Source: Gonatopus flavifemur (Eukaryota; Arthropoda; Insecta; Hymenoptera; Dryinidae). From it: DNA of 64,000 bases. The translations under genes were made by a program, and so were the position numbers. Shown in pieces: positions 11,795 through 22,677 of the stretch. The stretch covers positions 2,418,001 to 2,482,000 of the forward strand of contig JAFFJZ010000031.1 of assembly GCA_018340375.1 (NCBI GenBank). Direction: 5' to 3'. The first letter of the stretch is position 1; each line of letters begins with the position of its first letter. The notes below the pieces were generated by a model, which made no database searches, was not told the origin of the DNA, and saw only the letters and a list, made by a program, of their open reading frames with translations.

Positions 11795-11914
11795 TAGGAG
11801 CCTTCCGAAGTAGCTGATCTGACCGGATGATCAAGACCTGATCACTTCTCAACCAATCAAAACAGTTAAAAAGTGACCATCTGGTCTTGATCAGCTACTG
11901 CGGAAGGCTCCTTA
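11795..11914. mobile_element. 120-bp fold-back MITE, TAGGAGCCTTCCG ends
   Basis: TAGGAGCCTTCCGAAGTAGC at the left is the inverse of GCTACTGCGGAAGGCTCCTTA at the right; the arms continue through GATCAAGACC. Confidence 0.7.
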
Positions 11915-12039
11915 AACGTTTTAAATAGTTCTTAAATGATTTATTCGTTCAAAATTCAATTGAGTTCAATACTTCGCCATGCCTTTTTAGACACTAACAA
12001 TTCAGCATTATTATACGAATTGTATGTTGTAGAAACTAA

Positions 12040-12427
12040 CCCTGCTAAATTTTCCCAATAAAGAACGATACAGAACGATAAACTTTTTCTATAGGTTTCA
12101 ATGAAGTTTCTGAATACGGAATCTGCGAAGTTATATATCGTTATTAAACGATAGAACTCTATCGTTTCTTATCGTTTTCTATAGAAATTCAACAGAATGT
12201 ATGGGGTTTTATCGTAAAATTCGTATAGAAAAAGTACTACTTATCCTGGAACACATAACTATTTTCTCCCAAATAACTGGTACTTCTCCTATATGAATTT
12301 CACGATAAAGCCCCATACATTCTGTTGAATTTTTATAGAAAACGATCAGGAACGATAGAGTTCTATCGTTCAATGACGATATAACGACTCGCTTTGTATC
12401 GTTCTTTATTGGGAAAATTTAGCAGGG
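12040..12427. mobile_element. 388-bp fold-back MITE, CCCTGCTAAATTTTCCC ends
   Basis: The two ends are inverse copies (left CCCTGCTAAATTTTCCCAAT, right ATTGGGAAAATTTAGCAGGG). The interior repeats AACGATA words, and AATTCAACAGAATGTATGGG pairs with its inverse. AA stands on both sides, a possible 2-bp duplication. Confidence 0.75.
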
Positions 12428-13064
12428 AATATACATCGATAAAATGTGTTTCGATCCCTTTATTGCATTCAATCGAATTGAATTCAATTTCCTTGTTTTC
12501 AATAGGAACACAATACGATTAAATTCAATAGATTTTCCAATAAGATTCTATTGACTTTCGTTTGATAGGAGGTGAATTGCTTGATAGATATCGAAGAAAG
12601 AAAAGAATCAGGAAGGAGTCTCTTCAATAACACGGTGCAACGGAAATAGTTCACTAAAAATGGCTACTATATTGGATTAACTCAATATGAAATATGAATT
12701 GATTACGTTCAGTAATTGCAAAAGTTAAAACACGTTCCGTTTGCTTTGGTTGTCAACAATTTTCACTATATGCATTAGTAAATACGAAATAAGTCAGTTG
12801 CACTTTGAGATAATGTAGAAGATTGATTAATTATGATTGGTCACAAAGGTATAAAACCGTATATATTAATGAGTTACTGGATGGTCCCTTCTGTTTCACT
12901 TCGAAGTACGTGGATTTGACAGGACCCCTTCCTGATTCTTTCACTTCTTGAATGAGTATTCGTAATTATTCATCTCAACTATTTTTTCAATATTATATAA
13001 TTAAAATATTTTAATATTCATAATGTTCATATATTAAGTCATTCATTTTTTTTATCTGAATTTC
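12428..13064. other. Intron of the MADF gene, no feature seen
   Basis: AT-rich; a polypyrimidine tract ending ATTTCAG precedes the exon at 13065. Nothing else recognised. Confidence 0.4.
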
Positions 13065-13215
13065 AGAGAAAGAAAAATGATAATACTCTCAAAGAAAATT
13101 TTCATCGTGCGTTCTTAGATGTTATTAAAGAACCAACCCATCAACTCGACGGTGTCGATGGGTTTCTCTTGAGGATAGGTGAGAGTTTGAAGAAATTACC
13201 ATATAATGAAAGATC

Positions 13216-13641
13216 CCAGACAGCACAGAAAGTTCTCTGGATGTTCTATAAACATAATCTTGGTTCCGCATGTGTTGGTTGCCCAAGGCACATATTTTCC
13301 GAATGTTTAGAGTACCTCCGTTTTTGATGCACATGAATACGCACCGAGCACGTTCTTTTCATATACTACGGGACGTTCTTTCCGCGTTTTCTAAACGTGC
13401 TTCCATGGAAACTAACTTTTTAAAAACATATGTGCAACGCCGCGGAACGTTGTGAAAACCTTTCCTTGAATACATCCCAAGAACATTGCAAGAAGACATG
13501 ACTAAAACTAAACGGGACATTTGCATGTTCCTGCGACATACATGCGACGTTTTTAGAACATCATGAGACGTTATTTGCACGTTCTCTGTGTAACCAAGCA
13601 CGTTTTCGGAACGTTCAGAAAACCTCCCGGTGCTGTATGGG
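13216..13641. mobile_element. 426-bp CCC..AGCAC MITE inside the last MADF exon
   Basis: Left end (C)CCAGACAGCACAGAAAG, right end CGGTGCTGTATGGG, with GTTCT/AACGT-rich interior. GATC stands on both sides (13212-13215 and 13641-13644, depending on where the last G is placed). Joining across one GATC restores the reading frame of the conserved C-terminus, so this is an insertion, not exon evolution. Confidence 0.8.
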
Positions 13642-14017
13642 ATCGATATTAGAAATAAAAATTCTAACTTCAATTAATGAAGTAGAAGAAAGATGCAATG
13701 TTTAAAAGTTCAAATTTCATGTAGCTTCCCTCTTCATATTGAGACTATTGAGACAATTAGCAACGTTGAGATTTAGAAGTGTTGAATTTTCGTTTTTCTA
13801 TTTTTCACTTGATACTTTATTTTCGTTCACGTCCATTTTTTAAATCAGCTTTAAACAAATTTGAATTGAATTTTTATTTTATCGAAAAAAGAAGAAATAG
13901 GAAAGCTATAAGAAACATAGAACTTGTCTTTTGATTTGCTGGTTTAATAAAAATCCATTTATAGAAAAATATAACAGTATTGATGAACTATAGTATAAGG
14001 CAGAATCTATCGATAGA

Positions 14018-14724
14018 TATAATAAGTATAGATTGCATAAAGATTTATTTTCATTCTTTATACTACATTAATTCATCTCGTGCGTATGTTCTCTGTGATA
14101 TAATTATATCAATAATTGTGATATCAAACTAATTGATATTAGTTAAATTTTTGAAACAATATATTTCATAATTTTTGAAAAGTTCAATATCATATTTTAT
14201 GACAGATAATATATTTTTTAATAATTAAGATGAATATTCACGATGAAAATAATTTCGTTAAAACCGACATCCTAAGTTTTCAAACATTAAGTGTGGAATT
14301 GGATGAAACTAATCTTTCAATAAAGATACCAAGGGGAATTCTTAATTTCATTTACATATTATAGATATCTAAGTAATGATAGAGATAATAACATAGACTG
14401 AATAAAAATTTCGCTTTATTTTTATACAACAAAAAATTATATGTATGCTATATACTTAAGATAATTATATTAACAATTGTGATATCCAATTGACTAATAT
14501 TTGTTGGAACAATAATACTATAATACTGTTGAAAAAATTAATAAGAATATTTCGTGATAAATTCTGTTTCCTAATAATTAAGATTAATATTTATAAGAGA
14601 AAAACTCGTTGAAGTCAACATCACATGTTCAAAAATTGAATGTACAATCAATCAAAATTCATTTCAATAAAGATACTAAAGGGAATTCTCATTTCATTCG
14701 TGTATTCCAGAAATCTCAATATAT
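14018..14724. repeat. Tandem duplication, about 378-bp unit
   Basis: 14018-14358 and 14396-14724 share ordered words (for example TCAATAAAGATACCAAGGGG and TCAATAAAGATACTAAAGGG, AATTGTGATATC). It lies just past the transposase stop, so the 3' flank of the Harbinger transposase gene was duplicated and has diverged. Confidence 0.55.
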
Positions 14725-15085
14725 TTAAAAATGATTATTCATTGCTTTTTCCCACTGCCATGGTACAGAACCATAATTTGAAAAATATTCAGCAAATGCA
14801 TGTCTTATGTTGGCGGCCTCACGGGTTTGACCCATTTCGACTGATACTTCATCAGTAATGCCTCCGTGTGTTCTATGTATATCGTCAACACTAAAAATTG
14901 AATAATTTTTTTCAGATGGAGCCAATTTTTCTTCTTGAATCATAATGTAATTATGCAAGCATACCGTTGCTTTTATTATCTCACATACATTTTCTACAGA
15001 TGCAATAATCGGTCTTCTAAAAATGCGCCATCGGCTCACCAATATCCCAAATGCGCTTTCTACAGTTCGCCTTGCTCTACTTAAT
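14725..15085 (-). pseudogene. PIF/Harbinger transposase, C-terminal exon only
   Basis: The frame opens after the acceptor TTTAACTACAG and reads RLSRARRTVESAFGILV, then RWRIFRRPI, ATVCLHNYIM and a GG-containing tail to the stop. This is the last part of a DDE_Tnp_4 nuclease, after the second catalytic Asp. No upstream exon with the first catalytic residues is found before the element at 15181 or the one at 16098, so the gene is truncated. Convergent with the MADF gene, the usual two-gene set of PIF/Harbinger elements. Confidence 0.75.
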
Positions 15086-15180
15086 CTGTAGTTAAAAACA
15101 GATGTAATCAGATGTAAACAGATTTATATCTTTTAAAAGAAATTATGCAAAAATTGAGGATGAGAAACACTTCATAGTAG

Positions 15181-16025
15181 GGGAGATTGGGGAGTTTTGA
15201 GACACGGAGAGTTATGAGACACACCTGTATTTCAAAAGTTCAACATCTAGAAACCACTGTCAATTGTTATTCTCGTTCAAATGCGATTCTTCAATTGACA
15301 GTTGTTGGATTCGACACGGATTCTTAGTGTCTATCCAAATGGTAAGTGATTATTGTTGCAAAAAGTTTTCTTGAGCATTCGCTATTGCGTTATTTTCAGT
15401 TGATGCGAAAAATAGTTCTGTACCAGGTTTTTGTGACCATTTTTTAATTACTTTTTCACTATTTTTCACTATGTGAATAAGGAACTTTCACCAAAATACG
15501 CCACTTTCTTGCTTTTACAAGTGTGTCTCTCAACCCCACGATGCTTTGAAAAATGCTGGTATCACGTCTTGCCGGAAAACGGTCATAATTTCCCAACTGT
15601 TCAGAATTCTTTAAATTCCTTGAGTCAGAAGTTGTATCAAGAATTGTATTAGAGATTAAAATCGCCCAAATGACGAAAAACATAATTTTTATAGTATTTT
15701 CGCTACAAAACCCTAGTAAAAATGATCCATATATAAACCGCATATGACCATATATGGATTGAGGTTTCATATATGATCACATATAATTCACATATATTCC
15801 ATATTTAATGCATATATGGCGCATATGCGGTGCATATACGGCCCGTATATACAAGCCTTATGCATATACGGGCCGTATATCCGCCGTATATGCATAAAAT
15901 ATGGATTATATGTGAATTATATGTGGTCATATATGAAACCTCGATCCGTATATGGTCATATGTGGTTTATATGTGGATCATTTCACAAGGGAAACAAAAC
16001 CCGCCTCAAAACTCCCCGATCTCCC
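15181..16025. mobile_element. 845-bp non-autonomous element with GGGAGAT ends and a central palindrome
   Basis: Ends GGGAGATTGGGGAGTTTTGA and TCAAAACTCCCCGATCTCCC are inverse copies. Between 15721 and 15982 lies a near-perfect palindrome made of CATATG/ATATAC words, centred near 15851. No clear target duplication and no coding capacity. Confidence 0.7.
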
Positions 16026-16750
16026 TTATGTATACAGTAAAAATTCATGGTTTATGGTTTATATAAACTTTTATTTTTTCAATCGTTAATTCACGTACAC
16101 TGTAAAAAATGTGGGGAGTTTTTCTTCATAATATTGGTGGATTTCGTCCCCTCATCGTGGGGGGAATTGTTTTCTCATCAAAAATGAGGGAATGAGGGAA
16201 TGAATAATTTTTCCACCACTTTGAGGAATCATTTCGTTCTTTGGGTGTTGAATTCCCTATAAATGAAGGAAAAATCCACCAAATTATGGTGAGGAATTCC
16301 CCATTTATGGAAGAACGTTCCCTGGTTAAAATTTCTTATTCATTCCTATTGAAAAAAGATCCAATGGGAATGAATTAAGTTTCTGCATCGGAAACTGCTT
16401 ATTGACAAGAGGATTTCCCATTAGGATTTCCAACGGGAATCGATGGGATTTTTCTTAAGAAAACGATGATAATATCAATCGGTTTCCATTGGAATTTTCC
16501 AAACATTAAGCGATAAGAATGAATGAGAATAATCCAGTCTGAACTGGTTGAACATTTGGATGAAAAAAGATAGAAAAATGTTGCGAAAAAATTTCTCTCA
16601 ACAATGTGATTGGTTGTTAACAACCAACGTCCGGTTTATATACACTGTATACGCGAATCTATATCAATCAAACAAACGCATATATCATTCATCCAATTAT
16701 TCCATATGACAAATCATTGCTGAAAGAAATTCAAACGTATTATCAGCATA

Positions 16751-16806
16751 GTGGTCACCCATCCACCGCGGTGCCGCAGTCGCCGTTGCTTAACCTAGAA
16801 GATCGA
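16751..16806 (-). ncRNA. 5S rRNA-like fragment (5S-derived repeat)
   Basis: On the minus strand it reads GGTTAAGCAACGGCGACTGC followed by GGTGGATGGGTGACC, matching the order and spacing of the 5S rRNA internal promoter and 3' half (TTAAGCAAC..., TGGATGGGTGACC). The outer 5S sequence is not clear, so this is a fragment captured in a transposon or the head of a 5S-derived SINE, not a functional 5S gene. Confidence 0.55.
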
Positions 16807-17000
16807 TGTGAAATTCCCTCTTGCTCGATACCGTGGTTCGCTTCCTACCAATGTGGATTAAATTACGTTCTTACATAAGAAATGGGAAGTGCTGTAATAA
16901 TAGAATTCGATTGGTAATAGCCCATTGGACATATGAGAGGTTTTATCGGTTTCAATGAAAGCATGGTAGAGAATAAGTCGCAGCAAGAAGTTTCACATAA

Positions 17001-17790
17001 TGGATCTTATAAGAATGAATGGGGAAATTCCACAAGATGAACGTTGAATGGGTTCGTATGGGGAATTTTCATTTGAATCAGCTGCAGCCTTCTACATTGA
17101 TTCCGAATGTGTTTCAATGGGAAATTTCTGAAACCGAATTCTATGGGCAGGAATAGGATGTTTCTAGAATATAGGTAATGAATAAGTTCTTTTGGGAAAT
17201 AGTCAACTGGGATTCATGGTTGTTTTCAGACAATGTTTAATGGGTGGCAATGGGAAATTTCCAATATGGCTTGTACAAGAATGAATAGGGAAATTTCTAC
17301 AAGATCAGCGTTGAATCAGTTTGTATGGGAAATTTCCATTTGAATGTGTCGCAGTCTTCCACACTGATTCTGAATAAGTTTCAATGAGAAATTTCTGACA
17401 ACGAATTATGTGGACATGAATAGGTTGTTCCTAGAATAAAGGTAATGAATAAGTTCTTTTTAGGAATATCCAATTGGGATTATTGTTGATTTCCAACGTA
17501 TGTGTAATGGGAGGCAATGAGAAGTTCCCCGTATTGGCTCTTATGAGAATGAATGGGAAAATTCCACAAGACATGCACTTTGAATGGGTTTGTATGGGAA
17601 ATTTCCATCTGAATCGACCGGAGCGTTCCACTTGAATTCTGAATAGGTTTCAATGGGAAATTTCTGAAACTAAATTCTTTAGGCAGAAATGGGTTGTTCC
17701 TAGAATATAAATGATGAACAAGTTCCTTTCGAGAATAATCAATTGGGTTTCCTGTTTGTTTTACAAGAATGTTCAATCGGTGTCAATTGG
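17001..17790. repeat. Three tandem ~265-bp units
   Basis: Units start near 17001, 17267 and 17535; each runs through AAGAATGAATGGGGAAATTCC, GTATGGGAAATTTCC, GATTCTGAA and TTGTTCCTAGAATA. Part of the 16098-18817 element. Confidence 0.7.
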
Positions 17791-18014
17791 AAGTTGTCCA
17801 CCTCTATTTTCTACCGAAAAGATCCGATCCAAACCTATTCAAGTAACAAAGTGGATCAAATCAGATTTTTGTCTTGGAAATTTCAAATTTGATCTTATTC
17901 GATGTTCGTCTTCTGGAATTTTCCCGTTTCGTCTTATAGCAGGGAGACCACCAAAGCATCTAACACGTATTCACTGGAACAAATGCTGATATTTTTATAA
18001 TTGGTTTATCACTT

Positions 18015-18165
18015 CCCTAGCGGAAATGGGAGCGTAAGAAGGGTATCAAGCGACGCGGAAGAGTAAACGAAACGGTAACGAAGCGCGAAAGAAGCGGAAA
18101 TTGCAACATTTTACGCTTCATTTGTTTCAATCTCCGCTTCCGGCGAGCGGAAATTTTCACCAGGG
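18015..18165. mobile_element. MITE, CCCTAGCGGAAAT...ATTTTCACCAGGG
   Basis: Imperfect inverted ends; interior is GAAGCG-rich with CGCTTC words on the other arm. Same end type as 54400-54541 and 30101-30418. Confidence 0.5.
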
Positions 18166-19057
18166 TTGTGTTATTAAATATATTTGAAATTATTTCTAGT
18201 AGTCTCCCGGACGGCGGTGCTAGAGTGAGTTCTGAAAGATTTATTATTGATTTAATGCCCCCAGTTCCATAGGAAAAGGAATGGAATGGTCATAGGATGT
18301 GGGGAATTTCCCGTTGGCACCGATTGAACATTCATCGAAAACGAACAAGGACGTTCCCTGTTACGTACATTCCAAGGAACAAGCTATTCCTACCCATAAA
18401 ATGTGGTTTTAGAAATTTCCCATTGAAATCCATTAGGAATCAATGTGGAAGGCTGCGGCTGATTCAAATAGGAATTCCCCATTCAATCCCATTCAATTTT
18501 CATTTTGTGGAATTCCCCCTTTCATTCTTATGGGAGCCGTATGGGAAAGTTCTTATTGCTACTTATTCCGTACCATGCTCTTATTGAAACCGATAAAACC
18601 CCCCATATTTCCAATGAGCTATCACCAATTCAATCCTATTATTACAGCACTCCCCATTCAGTCTTATTCATTTTGAATGGGCACCGGAACAACTCTCATT
18701 GGTCTTATTCAAACCCATTCAATTTGAATCGGTTTCTATCGGTTTCTATGGGATCGTTTAACCAGGGTTACTACCACCATTTTTTAGGGGAAAATTCCAC
18801 AATTATTTTTGACAGTGTACCACAACCATAAACGGAACAATTAAAATTTGATCTTGAATTGTTAAAAGATTTCGATACAAAACAATGAAATCGATAGATT
18901 TTTCCTATATGTGTGATATACTGAGTGTCCCAGAACTTGCGGACCGGATTTCATATTCGGATGTATTTTGCAGCCAAAATGCAATAATTTCCCGTTTGAA
19001 AAAAATTTTTCTGAGGTTGCGTTTTTGAGATATGAGCATTTTTATATTTTTTTTCAA

Positions 19058-19360
19058 ATCCAAATAACTCAAAAGCATTGTATGCTACAAACTTCGGCTT
19101 GACGCCATTGGCCAAGTTGGGAAACGGCGGATCTCTGGAACAAAATTCAATTATCTCATCATTTCTCAATTCGAAGTTAGAGCGATTTGAAATTTTTTGG
19201 TTCTCAGCCAATCAGAATCCAGCAACTTCAAATTGATATAGCTCCGAAACGAGAAACGATAAGACAGTCCAATTTTTTTCCTGAGACCCGCCGTTTTCCA
19301 ACTTGGCCGATGGTGTCAAGCTGGAGTTTATAGCACACAATGCTTTTGAGTTATTTGGAT
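19058..19360. mobile_element. 303-bp fold-back element
   Basis: ATCCAAATAACTCAAAAGCA at the left and its inverse at the right; the arms continue through GGCCAAGTTGGGAAACGGCG / CGCCGTTTTCCAACTTGGCC. Confidence 0.7.
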
Positions 19361-20429
19361 ATCATCTAAAATCAAACTAAAATTGATCTATTCGGCTCGT
19401 GTTCTCTTGGGGATAGTTTTCCTGTACTCTTTTGCGTAAGTTGGCGTGCATATATTTCCACAAGAGTTGGGTAGTAATCATGAGTAAAATCACAGGATTA
19501 ACTTATATTACATATAGTGCAAATGTAACATATATTTTCTCTTTATCATAGGAAATGAAAGAATAAACAGCTGGTCTGCATCTACACTCCGTCGATGTGG
19601 ATTATGTAAAGAGCATTTCACCTCTGATTCTTTCATTGGGAATTCATTGAAAAGGACTGCTATTCCGAAGATTAGTGAGAGAAAACGAGTCTTAGAAAAA
19701 TCAACGGCCAGTGAAATTTCTTCTATAACATCTTCAACTGATGATTTGAATAATTCCGAAAAAAATGATCATGATGATATCCAGATGGAAGATGCACACA
19801 CTGTTCCACACTCCGAAAATAATGAGGGATCAACATCATATCAACACTCTCATGTAACGTACGAATTAGTGTCAAATATTGACGTTACACTACAACCAGA
19901 TACTGGAAAAACAACAACGCTTCATAGAAAGATCCCAGTGCCAACAAAAATGAAAACTTACATTCCTCCACGATTAACGTTCTTGGATGAGGATGATGAT
20001 TTATCTACTTGGATAAACATAAAACCAGATCATCAAAAAAACAATTCCGAAACGAAACTCGCACCAAGTAATGAAGATACGCTTCAGAAATTATTGAACA
20101 AAATAAAAAGTTTAGAAAAAGAATTGAGCTTATCCAAGAACCAAAATAGAATTCTATACCTCAAAATATACTGCGGCGTCTTTATCATCGAATTCGTCAA
20201 ACGAGGAAAACAAAAATTGAACGTATGAAAAAAATGAATATCGATGAGTTTCTGGATGGAAAGAAGTGTAAAAAGCCAGCGGCAAGAACAATGATAAAAT
20301 TACAATTAGACAAACCGAATACGCCTTACGACGTGGATGAAAAAGATCTTGCAAAACAAATATATTTTCATTCTGCGGCAACTTACACTAGACTGAGGAA
20401 AGCTGGATGTAATTTTCCTGGCGAAAGTA

Positions 20430-20463
20430 CAGGGTGTCGCATTTTAATCTGTCACTTAGAATA
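20430..20463. mobile_element. 34-bp truncated end of the DD41D element
   Basis: CAGGGTGTCGCATTTTAATC and what follows match the outermost bases of the full element at 20609, after TA at 20428-20429. It stops abruptly at the inverted P-element piece. Confidence 0.8.
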
Positions 20464-20606
20464 GCTTTTGATCGACATTTCATCCCACTTCAATGCACAA
20501 ATCCTTTCTTGCTATGGTAAAGTCGCTAATTTTTCTTCGAGTTTTCTAAATATGAAATCACAAAAGCCTCTTCTGATATCATACTCTGCAATCCATGACC
20601 CCACCA
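20464..20606 (-). repeat. Inverted duplicate of P-element sequence 22680-22824
   Basis: Near-exact reverse complement of the P-element coding stretch on the other side of the inserted element, including its TAG stop. It marks an aberrant insertion or repair event. Confidence 0.9.
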
Positions 20607-20608
20607 TA

Positions 20609-22677
20609 CAGGGTGTCCCATTTTAGTCTGTCACTTAGAATATCTCGAAAACGAATAGATTCAGAAGAAAATGTTCCGGGAAAAAAATGTGAGAATCTGA
20701 GGGGGACATCCGATGGTGAACTTGGCTTTGACCTCAGATCCCACTTTCAAGGTCATTCTGAGGTCAACTCATGTTTTTTAAATGGAATCCCCTATTTTTT
20801 ACTACCGGTTTAGATTCTACGCTAAAAACCAAGGAACTTTTGTCTGGAACGTTTTTTCGAAATCCCCATAGATGACGCTCTAATTGATGAGGAAATGAGG
20901 ATTCTCAAACCCTCGGATTGTATTCTATCTAACATAATGCTCAACTCTTGAGTGTTTCTCATCTTCCGGAAATCGCCGTCGGCATCAGCGTTACCCAATG
21001 TGCACCACGAGAAGGTTGCGCGATCGGACTTTACACATCATTGTGGCCCTGAAGAGGGCCGATTGTCTGAACTGGGGGTGTATCTTCGGGGACGCATTAG
21101 GCATTCAAAAGATGTTCAAAATGAGCGCCGTTTTGCCTTCGACGAAGCGCAATTCTTTTATGAAAGTTTTCTACAGTTGCTTGCAACGTAGCAGGTGTTA
21201 TTGCTGTGCATGTTCTTCTTATTCGATCTTTCATGTCATCGCGTGTTGTTGGAGGTTCACGGAATACAACATTTTTTATGTAACCCCACAAGAAAAAATC
21301 AGGTGACGTCAGATCTGGCGACCTAGGTGGCAATCACACAGGTCCTCCACGGCCAATCCACCTTCTGGGAAACTTCTCGTCCAGAAATTTTCGAACAATT
21401 CGCATGTAATGAGGAGGTGCTCCATCCTGTTGGAACCACATCCTTGATCTCACGTCAAGACTTACGTCTTCCATAGGAGCAGGGAGTTTAAAATGCAAAA
21501 AAACGAAGATACTCCGCGCCAGTCAGGTTTCCTTAAAAAAAATACGGCCGTATGATCCTGGAATCTACAATTCCGCACGAAACGTTCACACTCCAACGGT
21601 GTTGATGATGAATTGTACGGGCCCAGTAAGGATTCTCAGCACTCCAATAATGGCAATCGTGCCTATTGAGAATTCCAACATTGTGAAATATTGCCTCATC
21701 AGAGAACATAACGTGATGAGAAAAAGTAGGATCTTCTTCAATTCTCTGTTGGGCCCACGTGCAGAAGTTCAATCTTGTTATGAAATCCTCAGCTGTTAGA
21801 GATTGCACCAAAGTGATATGGTACGGATGATAATCCAACGATTTCAAGATACGCTGAGCTGTGGATCGAGGAATCCCGGTCATTTCCTCAATATCCCGAA
21901 GACTGATATGGAGATTTATATGAATTAATGCCAGCACAGCCAGCGATCTCACATCAGGATCATTGTCATCCGCATAAACTCTCTTGTTCCTCTGTTCTTT
22001 GAGGAGACCTTGAAGAGCACGTTGTTCAAGAAATCGGATCGTAATGCGATTTGGACACCTCCGATCTGGAAAACGACGTTGAAACGTTCTCACAGCTCCA
22101 GCATAATTTCCCCGCGCTTCACCAGGACACAACAAAACGTCAACAATATCGTTTGGCGGGTAATCAGACATGATTTTCAGAAATGTGTTTCCTCCAAATG
22201 ATAACAGAGAACTGAGCAGTTTGGGAATGCTGAATTTCTAAGGTATTCACACGTGAATCAAAACAAGAACAATTTCCAAGAACAAAACCGAAACAAAACA
22301 CAACCGACGGCAATTTCCGGGAGATGAGAAACACTCAAGAGTTGAGCATTATGTTAGACAGAATACAATCCGAGGGTTTGAGAATTCTCATTTTCTCATC
22401 AATTAGAGTGCCATCTGTGGGGATTTCGGAAAAACGTTGGAGAAAAAAGTTCCTTGGTTTTTAGCGTAGAATCTAGACCGGCAGTAAAAAATAGGGAATT
22501 CCATTTGAAAAACATGAGTTGACCTCAGAATGACCTCGAAAGTGGGATCTGAGGTCAAAGCCAAGTTCACCATCGGATGTCCCCCTCAGATTCTTACATT
22601 TTTTCCCCGGAACATTTTCTTCTGAATCTATTCGTTTTCGAGATATTCTAAGTGACAGACTAAAATGGGACACCCTG
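20609..22677 (-). mobile_element. Tc1/mariner-type element with ~365-bp inverted repeats (DD41D)
   Basis: Ends CAGGGTGTCCCATTTTAGTC, inverse at the right, TA on both sides (20607-20608, 22678-22679). The inverted repeats are long: 20609-20975 against 22313-22677. Encodes the transposase at 21097-22171. Confidence 0.85.
21097..22171 (-). pseudogene. DD41D Tc1/mariner transposase, broken
   Basis: N-terminal DUF4817-like helix-turn-helix (AVRTFQRRFPDRRCPNRITI), a second helix-turn-helix (SLRDIEEMTGIPRSTAQRIL), then catalytic patches MFSDEAIFHN (first D), WFQQDGAPPH (second D) and SPDLTSPDFFLWGY (third D). I count 41 residues between the second and third Asp, the DD41D class. Frame changes occur at an A run near 21535 and a T run near 21505, and a TGA precedes LPPRSPDL. 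Start chosen at MSDYPPNDIVDVLL (22171), close to the inverted repeat. Confidence 0.85.

Larger units (their letters stand above)
7808..13705 (+). pseudogene. MADF/Myb-SANT-like gene of a PIF/Harbinger element, decayed
   Basis: Exon pieces: 7808-7825 (MDSKKN, then GTAAGT), 8467-8605 (a CGFC...H...SC patch), 9102-9450 (acidic DNNEDDVFTNQENNDENEF, then KNVLWNEVRNMM), 10092-10278 (RDCYVKAKKKTLSY, SGSAGGKPNSKKNSFRYFEL, MKFLDDSL: the MADF core), 10364-10460, 10920-11213 and 13065-13705 (DGFLLRIGESLKKLPYNERS, then LEIKILTSINEVEERC). Such proteins bind element ends and help Harbinger transposases enter the nucleus. Lesions: a frame change near 9395, a TGA at 10123 where the family has Trp, and a 426-bp MITE in the last exon (13216-13641). 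The first three exons join in frame, so decay is recent or partial. The transposase partner lies convergent at 14725-15085. Confidence 0.6.
16098..18817. mobile_element. 2.7 kb CACTGT-ended non-autonomous element
   Basis: Starts CACTGTAAAAAATGTGG, ends in the inverse CCACAATTATTTTTGACAGTG, with TA on both sides (16096-16097, 18818-18819). The interior is built of about 265-bp tandem units of TGGGAAATTTCC-type words in the left half and an inverted partial copy at about 18290-18570. Also contains a 5S-like stretch and a nested MITE. No protein. Confidence 0.65.

Noticed and set aside
15816..16066. Open frames in the CATATG palindrome
   Set aside because: Low-complexity palindrome; the same words read on both strands.
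18951..19211. 86-codon minus-strand open frame
   Set aside because: It lies across one arm of the 19058-19360 fold-back and has no motif.
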